DNA of 31,812 bases from Spirochaetaceae bacterium (GTDB lineage Bacteria > Spirochaetota > Spirochaetia > Treponematales > Breznakiellaceae), in assembly GCA_031290855.1 (NCBI GenBank), contig JAISLM010000031.1, forward strand, positions 1-31,812, written 5' to 3'. Shown piece by piece: positions 19,310-27,002 of the stretch. Positions within the stretch are counted from its first letter, which is position 1; the number at the start of each line of letters is the position of its first letter. The notes below the pieces were generated by a model that saw only the letters and a program-made list of their open reading frames with translations, had not been told where the DNA came from and ran no database searches. The position numbers and the translations under genes were made by a program.

Positions 19310-20170
19310 ATGATTATCAACCACAACCTTAGCGCCATGTTCGCAGATCGCTCTCTCAAAGTAACTCAGAGCGCGCTTGAAAAAAACATGGAAAAACTGT
19401 CGTCCGGTTTACGGATTAACCGTGCCGGCGACGACGCGTCCGGGCTCGCTGTTTCCGAAAAAATGCGCAGCCAAATACGCGGCCTGAACCGCGCCTCGGC
19501 CAACGCCGCGGACGGCGTTTCATTCATTCAGACTACTGAGGGTTACTTACAGGAAACCGAGGACATCATCCAGCGTATACGTGAACTTGCGGTGCAATCC
19601 GCCAACGGTATCTACACCGCCGAAGATCGTATGCAGATTCAGGTTGAAGTTTCCCAGCTTATCGACGAAGTAGACCGCATTGCCAGTCACGCCCAGTTCA
19701 ACGGCCTCAACATGCTCACCGGACGCTTTGCCCAGCAGCTAGGCAATAATGTAGTTACCGGTTCCATGTGGTTCCACATCGGCGCGAACATAGACCAGCG
19801 GGAGCAAGTCTTCATCGGTACCATGACGGCAAAGGGCCTCGGCATCCGTAATGTAGATGACGAAAGCATCCTGTCTCTCGAAACCGCCGATTCCGCCAAC
19901 CGTGCGATAGGCACCCTTGACGTTGCTATCAAGATCATCAACAAGCAGCGCGCCGACCTTGGAGCCTACCAGAACAGACTTGAACACGCAATACGCGGTA
20001 TAGACATTGGCGCGGAAAACCTGCAGGCCGCGGAATCCCGCATACGCGACACCAACATGGCCAACGAAATGGTCAGGTACGTTACCGACCAGATACTCAG
20101 CCAGTCCGGCACCGCAATGCTTGCGCAGGCCAACCAGAGGGCGTCCTCGGTACTTCAGTTGCTCCAGTAA
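19310..20170 (+). CDS. flaB: Flagellar filament core protein FlaB, first copy
   Basis: Periplasmic flagellin forming the filament core in spirochetes, exported by the flagellar type III system without a signal peptide. The 286-residue product has the conserved N-terminal D0/D1 region (MIINHNLSAMFADRSLKVTQ, then KLSSGLRINRAGDDASGLAV) and the C-terminal coiled region (ADLGAYQNRLEHAIRGIDI to SVLQLLQ). There is almost no central variable domain, as is usual for FlaB. ATG 19310 follows ATGGAGGAAGAT. The sigma-28 promoter upstream and a likely terminator downstream make this a single-gene unit. About two thirds identical by eye to the second copy at 20522. Confidence 0.96.
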   Translation: MIINHNLSAMFADRSLKVTQSALEKNMEKLSSGLRINRAGDDASGLAVSEKMRSQIRGLNRASANAADGVSFIQTTEGYLQETEDIIQRIRELAVQSANGIYTAEDRMQIQVEVSQLIDEVDRIASHAQFNGLNMLTGRFAQQLGNNVVTGSMWFHIGANIDQREQVFIGTMTAKGLGIRNVDDESILSLETADSANRAIGTLDVAIKIINKQRADLGAYQNRLEHAIRGIDIGAENLQAAESRIRDTNMANEMVRYVTDQILSQSGTAMLAQANQRASSVLQLLQ

Positions 20171-20185
20171 AAAAGGCGTGGGGAC

Positions 20186-20240
20186 AATGGGGGTAGGGAA
20201 GCTGCGTTGAAACAGCCTCTTTATCCCCTATTCCCTTTTT
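20186..20240 (+). terminator. Probable intrinsic terminator after first flaB
   Basis: AATGGGGGTA (20186-20195) can pair with TATCCCCTATT (20222-20232) with one bulge, enclosing a small GCTG/CAGC stem. The stem is followed by CCC and five T (20236-20240). Imperfect but well placed 16 bases after the stop. Confidence 0.55.
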
Positions 20241-20250
20241 GGAAGAATGC

Positions 20251-20279
20251 TTGAATATTTTTTAAAAGTAGTTTACAAT
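20251..20279 (+). promoter_or_regulatory. Sigma-70-type promoter ahead of second flaB
   Basis: TTGAAT (20251-20256), a 17-base spacer, and TACAAT (20274-20279). A GCTGATAA at 20300-20307 resembles a sigma-28 -10 box but has no TAAA at the right distance. The two flagellin genes may therefore use different sigma factors. Confidence 0.55.
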
Positions 20280-20343
20280 GATTATAGGCTGTAAAAGCCG
20301 CTGATAATTGACAAATACCCTCGTTGGGTAGTACACGGCGGAC

Positions 20344-20411
20344 ACGTCAGAATGGTCAATCCGCTTTATCGCCTGCCATTGGCAGGTTTTATGGATTGAG
20401 TAGTCTGACGT
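20344..20411 (+). promoter_or_regulatory. Long nested hairpin in the second flaB leader
   Basis: Three perfect stems nest: ACGTCAGA/TCTGACGT (20344-20351, 20404-20411), TCAATCC/GGATTGA (20356-20362, 20393-20399) and CCTGCC/GGCAGG (20372-20377, 20381-20386). A smaller TACCC/GGGTA hairpin sits at 20316-20330. A GCGGA at 20338 could compete by pairing with TCCGC at 20360. This leaves a structured leader of over 200 bases. Confidence 0.65.
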
Positions 20412-20521
20412 TCCGCTTTCAGGATACCGGTACGGCGCGGCGCGAAGGCCGGGCCGGGCCTGTTGCGTGTACGGTCTTAAGCTAAGGATAGCTAAAGATT
20501 AACCAACACATGGAGGGTTAT

Positions 20522-21367
20522 ATGATTATAAATCACAATTTGAGCGCCATGTTTGCCAATCGTCAGCTTGGGGTTACCCAGGCTGATACGACAAAAGCTA
20601 TGGAAAAGCTCAGTTCTGGTCTGCGTATCAATCGTGCGGGTGATGACGCGTCCGGTCTTGCGGTTTCTGAGAAGATGAGGAGTCAGATCAGGGGCCTTAA
20701 CCAGGCAGAGCGCAACATTCAGAATGGCGTATCGTTCATTCAGACGACGGAGGGTTACCTTCAGGAGTCGCAGGACATTTTGCATCGCATGAGAGAATTA
20801 TCCGTGCAGGCGGCCAACGGCATTTACACCGGCGAGGATCGTATGCAAATACAGGTTGAAGTTTCAGCGCTTGTAGACGAAATCAACCGTATAGCAAGCC
20901 ACGCCCAGTTCAACGGTATGAATATGCTTACCGGCTCGTTTGCCCGTGAAAGCGCTACCGGCGCTGTTATGCAGCTTCAGGTTGGCGCAAACATGGATCA
21001 GAGCAAACAAATTTTCATAGGTACGATGACGGCGCAGGCCCTGGGCCTACAGTTTGATCAAGGGGGCATTGACCTTACTAGTCCCGAAAGCGCCAACAAG
21101 GCAATCGGCGACCTGGACAACGCGCTCAAGATTGTATCGAAGCAGCGCGCGGACCTTGGCGCTTACCAGAACCGTTTTGAAACGGCGGCCATCGGAGTTG
21201 CGACGGCGGCGGAAAATCTTCAGGCGGCCGAATCGCGCATACGTGATCAGGATATGGCGTCTGGTATGGTTCAGTACACAAAGGACCAGATACTTTCGCA
21301 GGCCGGTATCGCGATGCTTGCCCAGGCCAACGTCAGGAATCAGTCGGTTCTTTCGTTACTTGGTTAA
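20522..21367 (+). CDS. flaB: Flagellar filament core protein FlaB, second copy
   Basis: A 281-residue FlaB paralogue with the same domains as the first copy: N-terminal MIINHNLSAMFANRQLGVTQ and KLSSGLRINRAGDDASGLAV, and C-terminal ADLGAYQNRFETAAIGVATA to SVLSLLG. The central part (EFQ-free, ESATGAVMQLQVGANMDQSK) differs slightly from the first copy. ATG 20522 follows ATGGAGGGTTAT; an in-frame ATG at 20510 contains the binding site and is unlikely to be used. Multiple FlaB proteins build one composite filament core in treponemes. It has its own promoter and a strong terminator at 21424. Confidence 0.96.
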   Translation: MIINHNLSAMFANRQLGVTQADTTKAMEKLSSGLRINRAGDDASGLAVSEKMRSQIRGLNQAERNIQNGVSFIQTTEGYLQESQDILHRMRELSVQAANGIYTGEDRMQIQVEVSALVDEINRIASHAQFNGMNMLTGSFARESATGAVMQLQVGANMDQSKQIFIGTMTAQALGLQFDQGGIDLTSPESANKAIGDLDNALKIVSKQRADLGAYQNRFETAAIGVATAAENLQAAESRIRDQDMASGMVQYTKDQILSQAGIAMLAQANVRNQSVLSLLG

Positions 21368-21423
21368 GCGGAAGGTAAATTTTTTACGGTAAGAGGCTTC
21401 TGGACGTTGTCTTTTATCACAGG

Positions 21424-21460
21424 AAGATGGGGAGGTTTCGCGCGCTTCCCCATCTTTTTA
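21424..21460 (+). terminator. Intrinsic terminator after second flaB
   Basis: AAGATGGGGA (21424-21433) pairs perfectly with TCCCCATCTT (21447-21456), followed by TTTTA. The family-2 repeat copy B starts inside its T-run. Confidence 0.88.
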
Positions 21461-21558
21461 TTAGCGGTTGGGTCTGCTCCCACGCCTTGTCCCTCCTTAA
21501 TAAGGTTAGGCAGGAAGTAAAACGTCAGGCAAAACAGCTTGACGCCGTTTTGTGGCGG
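21455..21558 (+). repeat. Dispersed repeat, family 2, copy B
   Basis: Nearly identical to 7183-7285, with the same start (TTTTTATTAGCGGTTGGGTC), middle (AAGGTTAGGCAGGAAGTAAA) and end (GTTTTGTGGCGG). It occupies most of the gap between flaB and flaG and is followed by GGGGAGGTTCATTTTT. Confidence 0.8.
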
Positions 21559-21646
21559 GGAGGTTCATTTTTGTAAAACCGCTTAATGCCGGTACTGATC
21601 CAGGCCGGACGTTGGTTTCCACCATACGACAGCGAGGAGGTATATT

Positions 21647-22030
21647 TTGAATATGGTAGCAAGTGTTGTTGAGACAGGATTTTCCATGCCGCAGACAGCG
21701 ACGGCAAAACGTAAACCGAATGTGGAGTATGGCGCTTCACTGATGAACGACCCAAACTGGGACACCGAGGTTAAACGTTTCGCTTCGAGTCTGCCGGGAA
21801 ATCATACATTGAAAAACATCAGGGCCGGGGTTGAACGCCTTGAAAAAATAAGTCTTGCGTTCAACAAAAAATTACAATTTGTTATAAACCATGAATCAAA
21901 CGAGATAACCGTCAACGTGATAGACCCTGATACCGATAAAGTAATAAAAGTACTGCCGCCTGAAGAACTACAGCGTCTTCACAGCAAGATAGAAGAAGCG
22001 ATAGGTTTCTTGTTTGACGAAAAAGTTTAA
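21647..22030 (+). CDS. flaG: FlaG-like flagellar protein
   Basis: FlaG family protein, usually encoded next to fliD and linked to filament length or assembly; its exact role is not settled. The product is 127 residues from TTG 21647, which has GGAGG six bases upstream; ATG 21653 is an alternative with wider spacing. The N-terminal half is variable and polar. The C-terminal half has the family block KLQFVINHESNEITVNVIDP, then VIKVLPPEEL. Its stop overlaps a downstream ATG by one base, and fliD follows directly, so the two are co-translated. Confidence 0.9.
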   Translation: MNMVASVVETGFSMPQTATAKRKPNVEYGASLMNDPNWDTEVKRFASSLPGNHTLKNIRAGVERLEKISLAFNKKLQFVINHESNEITVNVIDPDTDKVIKVLPPEELQRLHSKIEEAIGFLFDEKV

Positions 22031-22053
22031 TGGGCGCGGAGGCAGGAGGATTC

Positions 22054-24204
22054 ATGCCTGATATATCTGTGCCGGGGGTAAAAAGCCGGTTTGACACGGA
22101 AAAGATTGTCGAAAATCTTATGCGGGTTGAACGTCTGCCCAGGCAGCGGATCGAACAGACAAACGAAACCCTTGTCGCGCAAAAGACAAACTGGCAGAAC
22201 CTGGGACGGCGTATCACCCAATTGCGGGAATATTCCCGCCTGCTTTACTCCTATCAGAATCCGTTCAGCGACAAATCCGCCGTTTCAAGCAACGAGGGGG
22301 CGCTCGCCGCTTCCGTATCACGCGAGGCGGACGCGCAGCAGCATGAGTTCATCGTAAAGCAGACGGCGGCGGCGGACCGCTTCCTTTCGAAGCCGCTGGA
22401 CGCCGCCTTTCAGGTGCCGGCAGGCGATTATTCCTTCTCGACAGGCGGCAAAAGCGTTTCATTCAAGTTTTCGGGCGGCGGTCTACAGGACTTTGTCGAT
22501 ACGGTAAACCGGCGCGGCCAGGGCAGCATAAAGGCGGGACTGGTCGCCGTGCAAAAGGGCAACAAGTCCCTGGTACTGGAATCCCTTGTAACAGGCGCGG
22601 AAAACAGGCTTACCTTTTCGGACGACGCGCTCAGGCTGGCCCTGCAAACCGGCATCGTAGGGCAGGCCGCAGGCGAGCCGAAAACCACCAACATCAAGGC
22701 GGTAGCGGCCCGCGGCGCTTCGGCGGTAAACGAGTCTGTCGCGGGCGACGGAATGCAAGCGCCGCCCATGTCCGACATAAGTATTTCGTTGGGGACTGTC
22801 GTGCCGACCCGTACGCTGATACTACGTTTTGAGACCTCGATTACGGCGGCGGACCTGGTGCTGTCCGCCGCTTCACCCGCGCCCGGCGGCGGAAGCGGCC
22901 CCCCAAGCAACGACGCCCCCGATCAGGCTGCCGTGTTTCCGCCCCAGCCCCTTATCCCCACAGCCACCGCCGGGGAGAACGACACCGTTGTAGACGGCAA
23001 ATACGTGATACAGCGCCAGCGTGCCGGCGGCGCTGCCGCGCCCGACCAGCCTGACGCGGCAGCGCCGGACGAGCAGGCCGCCCCGCCCGCCCTTACAGCC
23101 GGCGCCCCCGCGAGGCCGCCCGCCGACGCCCGTGTCAATAACCTGTCCGTGCTGAGCCTTGAATTCAGCGACGGGACGAGCGTCGCGCTGCCGCCCGTAA
23201 ACGATATGTCCGGCTTCACACAGAATCAGTACCAGCTTTACCCGCTGGCGGAGGGCAGGACAATCACCGGCATCAACATAAACAACGACAACACGCACCG
23301 CTCGGTATCGATACGAAACATACAACTCTTCGATCCAGCCCCTGCCGGCGGGGAAGTCAGGCCCCTGAACCCGGTATCGACGGCGCGGGACGCAATCGTC
23401 CTGATGGACGGCATCGAAGTGCGACGCCCCACGAACATGATAGACGACCTGGTACCGGGCCTTACGCTCAACGCGCGCGCGGCGAGCGAGACCCCCGTCA
23501 CGCTCGAAGTTGAGACGGACACGGAGGCGGTCAAGGATGCCGTGATAACGCTTGTCGGTAACTACAACCGCCTGATGGCCGAACTCAACGTGCTTACCCG
23601 CAACGACGAAAGCGTAATAAGGGAACTCACATACCTTAGCGAAGACGAACAGAAAGAACTGCGCGACAGACTCGGTATGTTCTCCGGTGACAGTGATTTG
23701 CTACGCTTCAGGAGCAGGCTGCAACAGATAATGAGTTCCCCGTACACGGACGCCGCGGGGCAGGAACACCTGCTCTCGTCCTTCGGTATAATGAGCGACG
23801 CGCGGCGGAGCGGCGGATACGACCCGTCCAAGATGCGCGGTTACCTTGAAATAAACGAAGCGGCCCTTGACGAGGCGCTAAAAACCAACACGGACACGCT
23901 TAGGCAGCTGTTCGGCAGGGACAGCGACGGCGACCTGATCATTGACACGGGCCTGGCCTACACGCTGAACCAGACACTCCAGCCCTACGTCGAACTGGGC
24001 GGCATCATAGCGGCAAAGACCGCCGGTCTTGACTCCCGCATCGCGGCCAACGACCGCCGCATCGAAACGCTCGACCGCCAGTTGAGCATAAAAGAACAGA
24101 CGCTCAAGGCCCAGTACGGTGAGCTTGAGGGCGCCTACACCCGCATGGAACGCATGACGGATTCCCTGGAACAGTTTAGCCGCCAGAGCGGCAACAACCG
24201 TTAA
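22054..24204 (+). CDS. fliD: Flagellar hook-associated protein 2 / filament cap FliD
   Basis: Forms the cap that helps flagellin assemble at the filament tip, here in the periplasm. The 716-residue product has an N-terminal FliD domain (DISVPGVKSRFDTEKIVENL and MRVERLPRQR; about 1-105), a long middle region, and a C-terminal FliD domain (about 455-716) ending in a coiled coil (KTAGLDSRIAANDRRIETLD). Residues about 270-360 are an Ala/Pro-rich, low-complexity stretch not typical of FliD. ATG 22054 follows AGGAGG closely and is preferred to ATG 22030, which overlaps the flaG stop. A weak CCGGC/GCCGG hairpin follows the stop. Confidence 0.93.
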   Translation: MPDISVPGVKSRFDTEKIVENLMRVERLPRQRIEQTNETLVAQKTNWQNLGRRITQLREYSRLLYSYQNPFSDKSAVSSNEGALAASVSREADAQQHEFIVKQTAAADRFLSKPLDAAFQVPAGDYSFSTGGKSVSFKFSGGGLQDFVDTVNRRGQGSIKAGLVAVQKGNKSLVLESLVTGAENRLTFSDDALRLALQTGIVGQAAGEPKTTNIKAVAARGASAVNESVAGDGMQAPPMSDISISLGTVVPTRTLILRFETSITAADLVLSAASPAPGGGSGPPSNDAPDQAAVFPPQPLIPTATAGENDTVVDGKYVIQRQRAGGAAAPDQPDAAAPDEQAAPPALTAGAPARPPADARVNNLSVLSLEFSDGTSVALPPVNDMSGFTQNQYQLYPLAEGRTITGININNDNTHRSVSIRNIQLFDPAPAGGEVRPLNPVSTARDAIVLMDGIEVRRPTNMIDDLVPGLTLNARAASETPVTLEVETDTEAVKDAVITLVGNYNRLMAELNVLTRNDESVIRELTYLSEDEQKELRDRLGMFSGDSDLLRFRSRLQQIMSSPYTDAAGQEHLLSSFGIMSDARRSGGYDPSKMRGYLEINEAALDEALKTNTDTLRQLFGRDSDGDLIIDTGLAYTLNQTLQPYVELGGIIAAKTAGLDSRIAANDRRIETLDRQLSIKEQTLKAQYGELEGAYTRMERMTDSLEQFSRQSGNNR

Positions 24205-24234
24205 GCCGGCATTATCCAGCCGGTATGAATTTAG

Positions 24235-24300
24235 TCGCAGTGGGGTCTAACACCCCGTCATAGCCTTCCTTGTTTAAACGAAGCAGGCAAAACAGTTTTC
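24235..24300 (+). repeat. Dispersed repeat, family 2, diverged copy C
   Basis: Shares TCGCAGTGGGGTCT, CCTTCCTT and GCAGGCAAAACAG in the same order as copies A and B, but with about 30 bases missing from the middle. Lies between fliD and rmlA. Confidence 0.55.
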
Positions 24301-24306
24301 CGCCGC

Positions 24307-24336
24307 TTGAATTGGTCGGGTCGGAAACGTTACCAT
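24307..24336 (+). promoter_or_regulatory. Possible promoter of rmlA with very short leader
   Basis: TTGAAT (24307-24312), an 18-base spacer, TACCAT (24331-24336). The rmlA ATG at 24345 is eight bases further on and has no binding site, so a leaderless or near-leaderless message is possible, as for cmk. Confidence 0.35.
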
Positions 24337-24344
24337 GCTTCTGT

Positions 24345-25226
24345 ATGAAGGGGATAATCCTTGCCGGCGGGGCGGGAACGCGGCTGTTTCCGGTAACAAA
24401 AGTCGTTTCAAAACAACTTCTGCCGCTGTACGACAAGCCGATGATATACTACCCGCTGTCCGTCCTTATGCTTGCCGGCATTCGTGAAATTTTAATAGTA
24501 TCTACGCCGCGCGACATAGGTATGTTTCGGGAACTGCTTGGCGGCGGGGAACGGCTGGGGATGCGTTTCGGGTATGCCGTGCAGGAAAGCCCGCGCGGGA
24601 TTGCCGACGCCTTCATCGTGGGCCGGCAATTTGTCGGGGCCGACGCCTGCGCCCTAGTGCTGGGCGATAATGTTTTTTACGGGCGCGGCTTCGGTACCGT
24701 GCTGAAGGACGCCGCGGTGAAAGTCGGCTCTTGCGGGGGCGGCATCGTCTTTGCCTACTATGTCAAAGACCCGCTCGGCATGGGTGTCGTCGAGTTCGAC
24801 GAGTCCGGCAGGGCCGTCTCGATAGAAGAAAAGCCGGACGTGCCGAAATCGCGCTATGTCGTGCCGGGTTTGTACTTTTACGGGAACGACGTGCTGGAGA
24901 TCGCGAAAAACATAGAGCCTTCCGCACGCGGCGAGCTTGAGATCACTTCCGTTAACAAGGTCTACCTCGAAGCAGGAAGGCTTTCCGTCGAATTCCTGGG
25001 CCGCGGCATGGCGTGGCTCGATACCGGCACACATGACGGTCTTCTGGAGGCAGCCAACTTCATCGAGACGATCCAGAAACGGCAGGGCCTGTACGTGTCC
25101 TGCATCGAAGAGATCGCCTACCGGAACGCCTGGATAGACGCAGGGCAACTGCTGCGCCTCGCCGCGGAAAACAGGACGGAGTACGGCGAATACCTCGCTT
25201 TCATCGCCTCCGGCGGCGTCCGGTAA
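24345..25226 (+). CDS. rmlA: Glucose-1-phosphate thymidylyltransferase
   Basis: Makes dTDP-glucose from dTTP and glucose-1-phosphate, the first step towards dTDP-rhamnose and related sugars for surface polysaccharides or glycoproteins. The 293-residue product has the nucleotide-binding signature GGAGTRLFPVTKVVSKQL, then LLPLYDKPMIYYPLSVLMLA, GDNVFYG, the EEKPDVPKS active-site segment and WLDTGTHDGLLEA, all typical of RmlA/RfbA. The start is ATG 24345 (MKGIILAGG); an extension from 24270 runs through a repeat and is not conserved in type. No rmlB, C or D lies nearby. The stop codon falls inside a family-1 repeat remnant that borders a RAYT relic. Confidence 0.94.
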   Translation: MKGIILAGGAGTRLFPVTKVVSKQLLPLYDKPMIYYPLSVLMLAGIREILIVSTPRDIGMFRELLGGGERLGMRFGYAVQESPRGIADAFIVGRQFVGADACALVLGDNVFYGRGFGTVLKDAAVKVGSCGGGIVFAYYVKDPLGMGVVEFDESGRAVSIEEKPDVPKSRYVVPGLYFYGNDVLEIAKNIEPSARGELEITSVNKVYLEAGRLSVEFLGRGMAWLDTGTHDGLLEAANFIETIQKRQGLYVSCIEEIAYRNAWIDAGQLLRLAAENRTEYGEYLAFIASGGVR

Positions 25227-25246
25227 TGAGCCTCCGTGCGGCAAGC
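25225..25246 (-). repeat. Dispersed palindromic repeat, family 1, copy e (3' fragment)
   Basis: On the minus strand GCTTGCCGCACGGAGGCTCA plus TT, identical to the 3' end of copy d. It starts two bases past the right end of the RAYT relic, and the rmlA stop codon lies within its last bases. Confidence 0.7.
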
Positions 25247-25248
25247 TC

Positions 25249-25629
25249 TAAACCTGACCCACAATTCAGATTTCAGGGCAGACGTATCCACTTGGCGGGT
25301 TCGGTTTTGCGAGGAAATGGCGGCTGTTACGGTTCGCCGGATGGATTATGCCGCTTATCCGGGTGCCGGGGCCACAGTAAGGGGGTATAGGCGGGAAAAC
25401 TCGGCCCCGGCAGCCCGTTTCCCGCGATAGGGTCTGACCCTGCCGTGGGTCGGCGGGCCTCCAGCCGCCGTGCGCCCGGCGAGGCGGCGCGTGGTTACGG
25501 GGCTTACCCCGCCGTCCGGCGGCTCCCCTTCCAGGATCCGCGACCGGTACCGGTCGCCCCACAGGTGCCCCGTCCGTCCGCTGTCCCGGTTGTACCTAAT
25601 GGCGAAGGTCTGCTTCAGCCATTTCATTA
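25249..25629 (-). pseudogene. RAYT transposase relic, copy 3, 5'-truncated
   Basis: Similarity to copies 1 and 2 begins at the IMKWLKQTFAIRYNRDSG segment (about 25629 downward) and continues through GHLWGDRYRSR, the Pro/Arg-rich tail and the non-coding 3' part to TAAACCTGACCC at the plus-strand left edge (from 25250). The N-terminal half of the gene is gone. The break lies eight bases past the stop of the HEAT-protein gene, and a reading frame into MSNERLI is accidental. A GGGTCTGACCC palindrome is present at 25430. Confidence 0.8.
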
Positions 25630-25637
25630 TTAATCGT

Positions 25638-27002
25638 TCATTGCTCATTCCTCAGTATCTTTTCTAGTGTTGTTTTTGCGCGGCGGGAGAGGCTTGAGTT
25701 TTTGTCTTTTGCGAGGCGTTCCACTTCGTCCCTGAAGGCGGTAAAGCGGTTGTTCGCCGTCAGATCAAGCGCGTAGAACTTTTCGGTGACGTCGTTTGAC
25801 GCGAAAAGGCGGGCGGCCAGGGCTTCTACCTTGCCAGTCTCGGCAAAACTGAGCGCCTTCAAAAGGCCCTTGTACAGGCCGGTCTGGTTTTTTGCCTTCG
25901 CCTCGTCAAGTTTTGCGATGATCCGCTCGGTGTACCGCTCCGCGTTATTCTTGACAAGCATTTCCGCGCAGCGGGCGCGCAGGCCGTCGCCCGCCTTCCC
26001 GTCCTCCAGCATCGCAAGAAGCGCCGCGTCCGCCTTCTCGTCGTCCAGACCGCCCAGCGCCAAAACCGCCTCGTCCCTTACCGCGGCGGCCTCGTCCCTT
26101 TCGGCGCGGTAACGCAGGTACGGAATCGCCTCTTTCAGCCGCCGCGCCTTTGCAGAACGTACCGCCGCAAGCCGCGCCTTAAAGTAGGTGTCGCGGAAAC
26201 CTTCCAGTATCGCCGCGTCGACCGCGTCCCCGTTGAAAGCGCCCAGGGCGCCAATAGCCGCAAAGCGTATGTTCGGGTCGGCGGAAGAGGCGGACGCGAT
26301 TATGCTGTCTAGGGCGGCCGCGTCCTTCAGTCTGCCCGCCGCTTCGAGGGCCGCCATACGAAGCGGGGCGGACTCGTCGGCGCTGTTTATTATTTTAAGG
26401 AGGAAGGGGGCGGCCTCCGGCCCGCCGCTATAGCCGATTGCGGACACCAGCTCCTGCCGCGTGTCGCCGCCCGGACTCCGTTTGTTGTAATAGTCCAGGA
26501 GGATTTCCGTTATGTCCGGCCTCCCGCCTCCCGCCTCCGAATAAACAATTTTTCCAAGCGCCTTTATCGCCGCGTTATCGTACATGGTGTCGTCGGAAGA
26601 TACGATCTCCGTGAGGACAGGGATCGCGCCAGCCTCTTTTACCGTGCCGAGGTAGTCCAGCGCCGCGTTTACCTTTTGCGGAGTTTCGCTCTCACGCCCG
26701 CCGAGAATCGCAAGCGCCGTATCTTTCAGCCCTTCCCGCGACCTTTCGTTAAAAAAAGAAAATATCCCAAGGATGATGTTTTGGTTCTTCGTCCTTGAGG
26801 CAAGCCCAGCCAGATCGCCGTCCAGATAATCGATGTTGTCCGTCCGCAGTTTTTTTAATAGCTCCAGTATCTCGTTGTCCGTGCCGTAGCTTATCGTTTC
26901 CCGCATCGCGGTCTCTTCCGGCGCGGCGGAAGACGTTTCCGCGGAGGCCGCAAAAAACGCGGCGCCAAAAAACAGAAGCGCCGCAAGGCAGAGAGTTTTC
27001 AA
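25638..27002 (-). CDS. Exported HEAT-repeat protein
   Basis: The 454-residue product has a signal peptide (KTLCLAALLFFGAAFFAASA, cleavage near residue 21) and then helical pairs of HEAT/PBS-lyase type from about residue 75 to the end. Examples are NAALDYLGTVKEAGAIPVL, ALEAAGRLKDAAALDSII and AALLAMLEDGKAGDGLRARC. Such alpha-solenoids act as protein-binding scaffolds, here in the periplasm; no enzyme motif is seen. The start is TTG 27002, overlapping the tgt stop (TTGA), so it is translationally coupled to tgt. The function is unknown. It is the last gene of the dut operon, and a truncated RAYT follows eight bases after its stop. Confidence 0.82.
   Translation of the reverse strand: MKTLCLAALLFFGAAFFAASAETSSAAPEETAMRETISYGTDNEILELLKKLRTDNIDYLDGDLAGLASRTKNQNIILGIFSFFNERSREGLKDTALAILGGRESETPQKVNAALDYLGTVKEAGAIPVLTEIVSSDDTMYDNAAIKALGKIVYSEAGGGRPDITEILLDYYNKRSPGGDTRQELVSAIGYSGGPEAAPFLLKIINSADESAPLRMAALEAAGRLKDAAALDSIIASASSADPNIRFAAIGALGAFNGDAVDAAILEGFRDTYFKARLAAVRSAKARRLKEAIPYLRYRAERDEAAAVRDEAVLALGGLDDEKADAALLAMLEDGKAGDGLRARCAEMLVKNNAERYTERIIAKLDEAKAKNQTGLYKGLLKALSFAETGKVEALAARLFASNDVTEKFYALDLTANNRFTAFRDEVERLAKDKNSSLSRRAKTTLEKILRNEQ

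Noticed and set aside
20308..20336. TTGACA at 20308 as the main flaB promoter
   Set aside because: No acceptable -10 box at 16-18 bases; the TTGAAT-N17-TACAAT pair upstream fits better.
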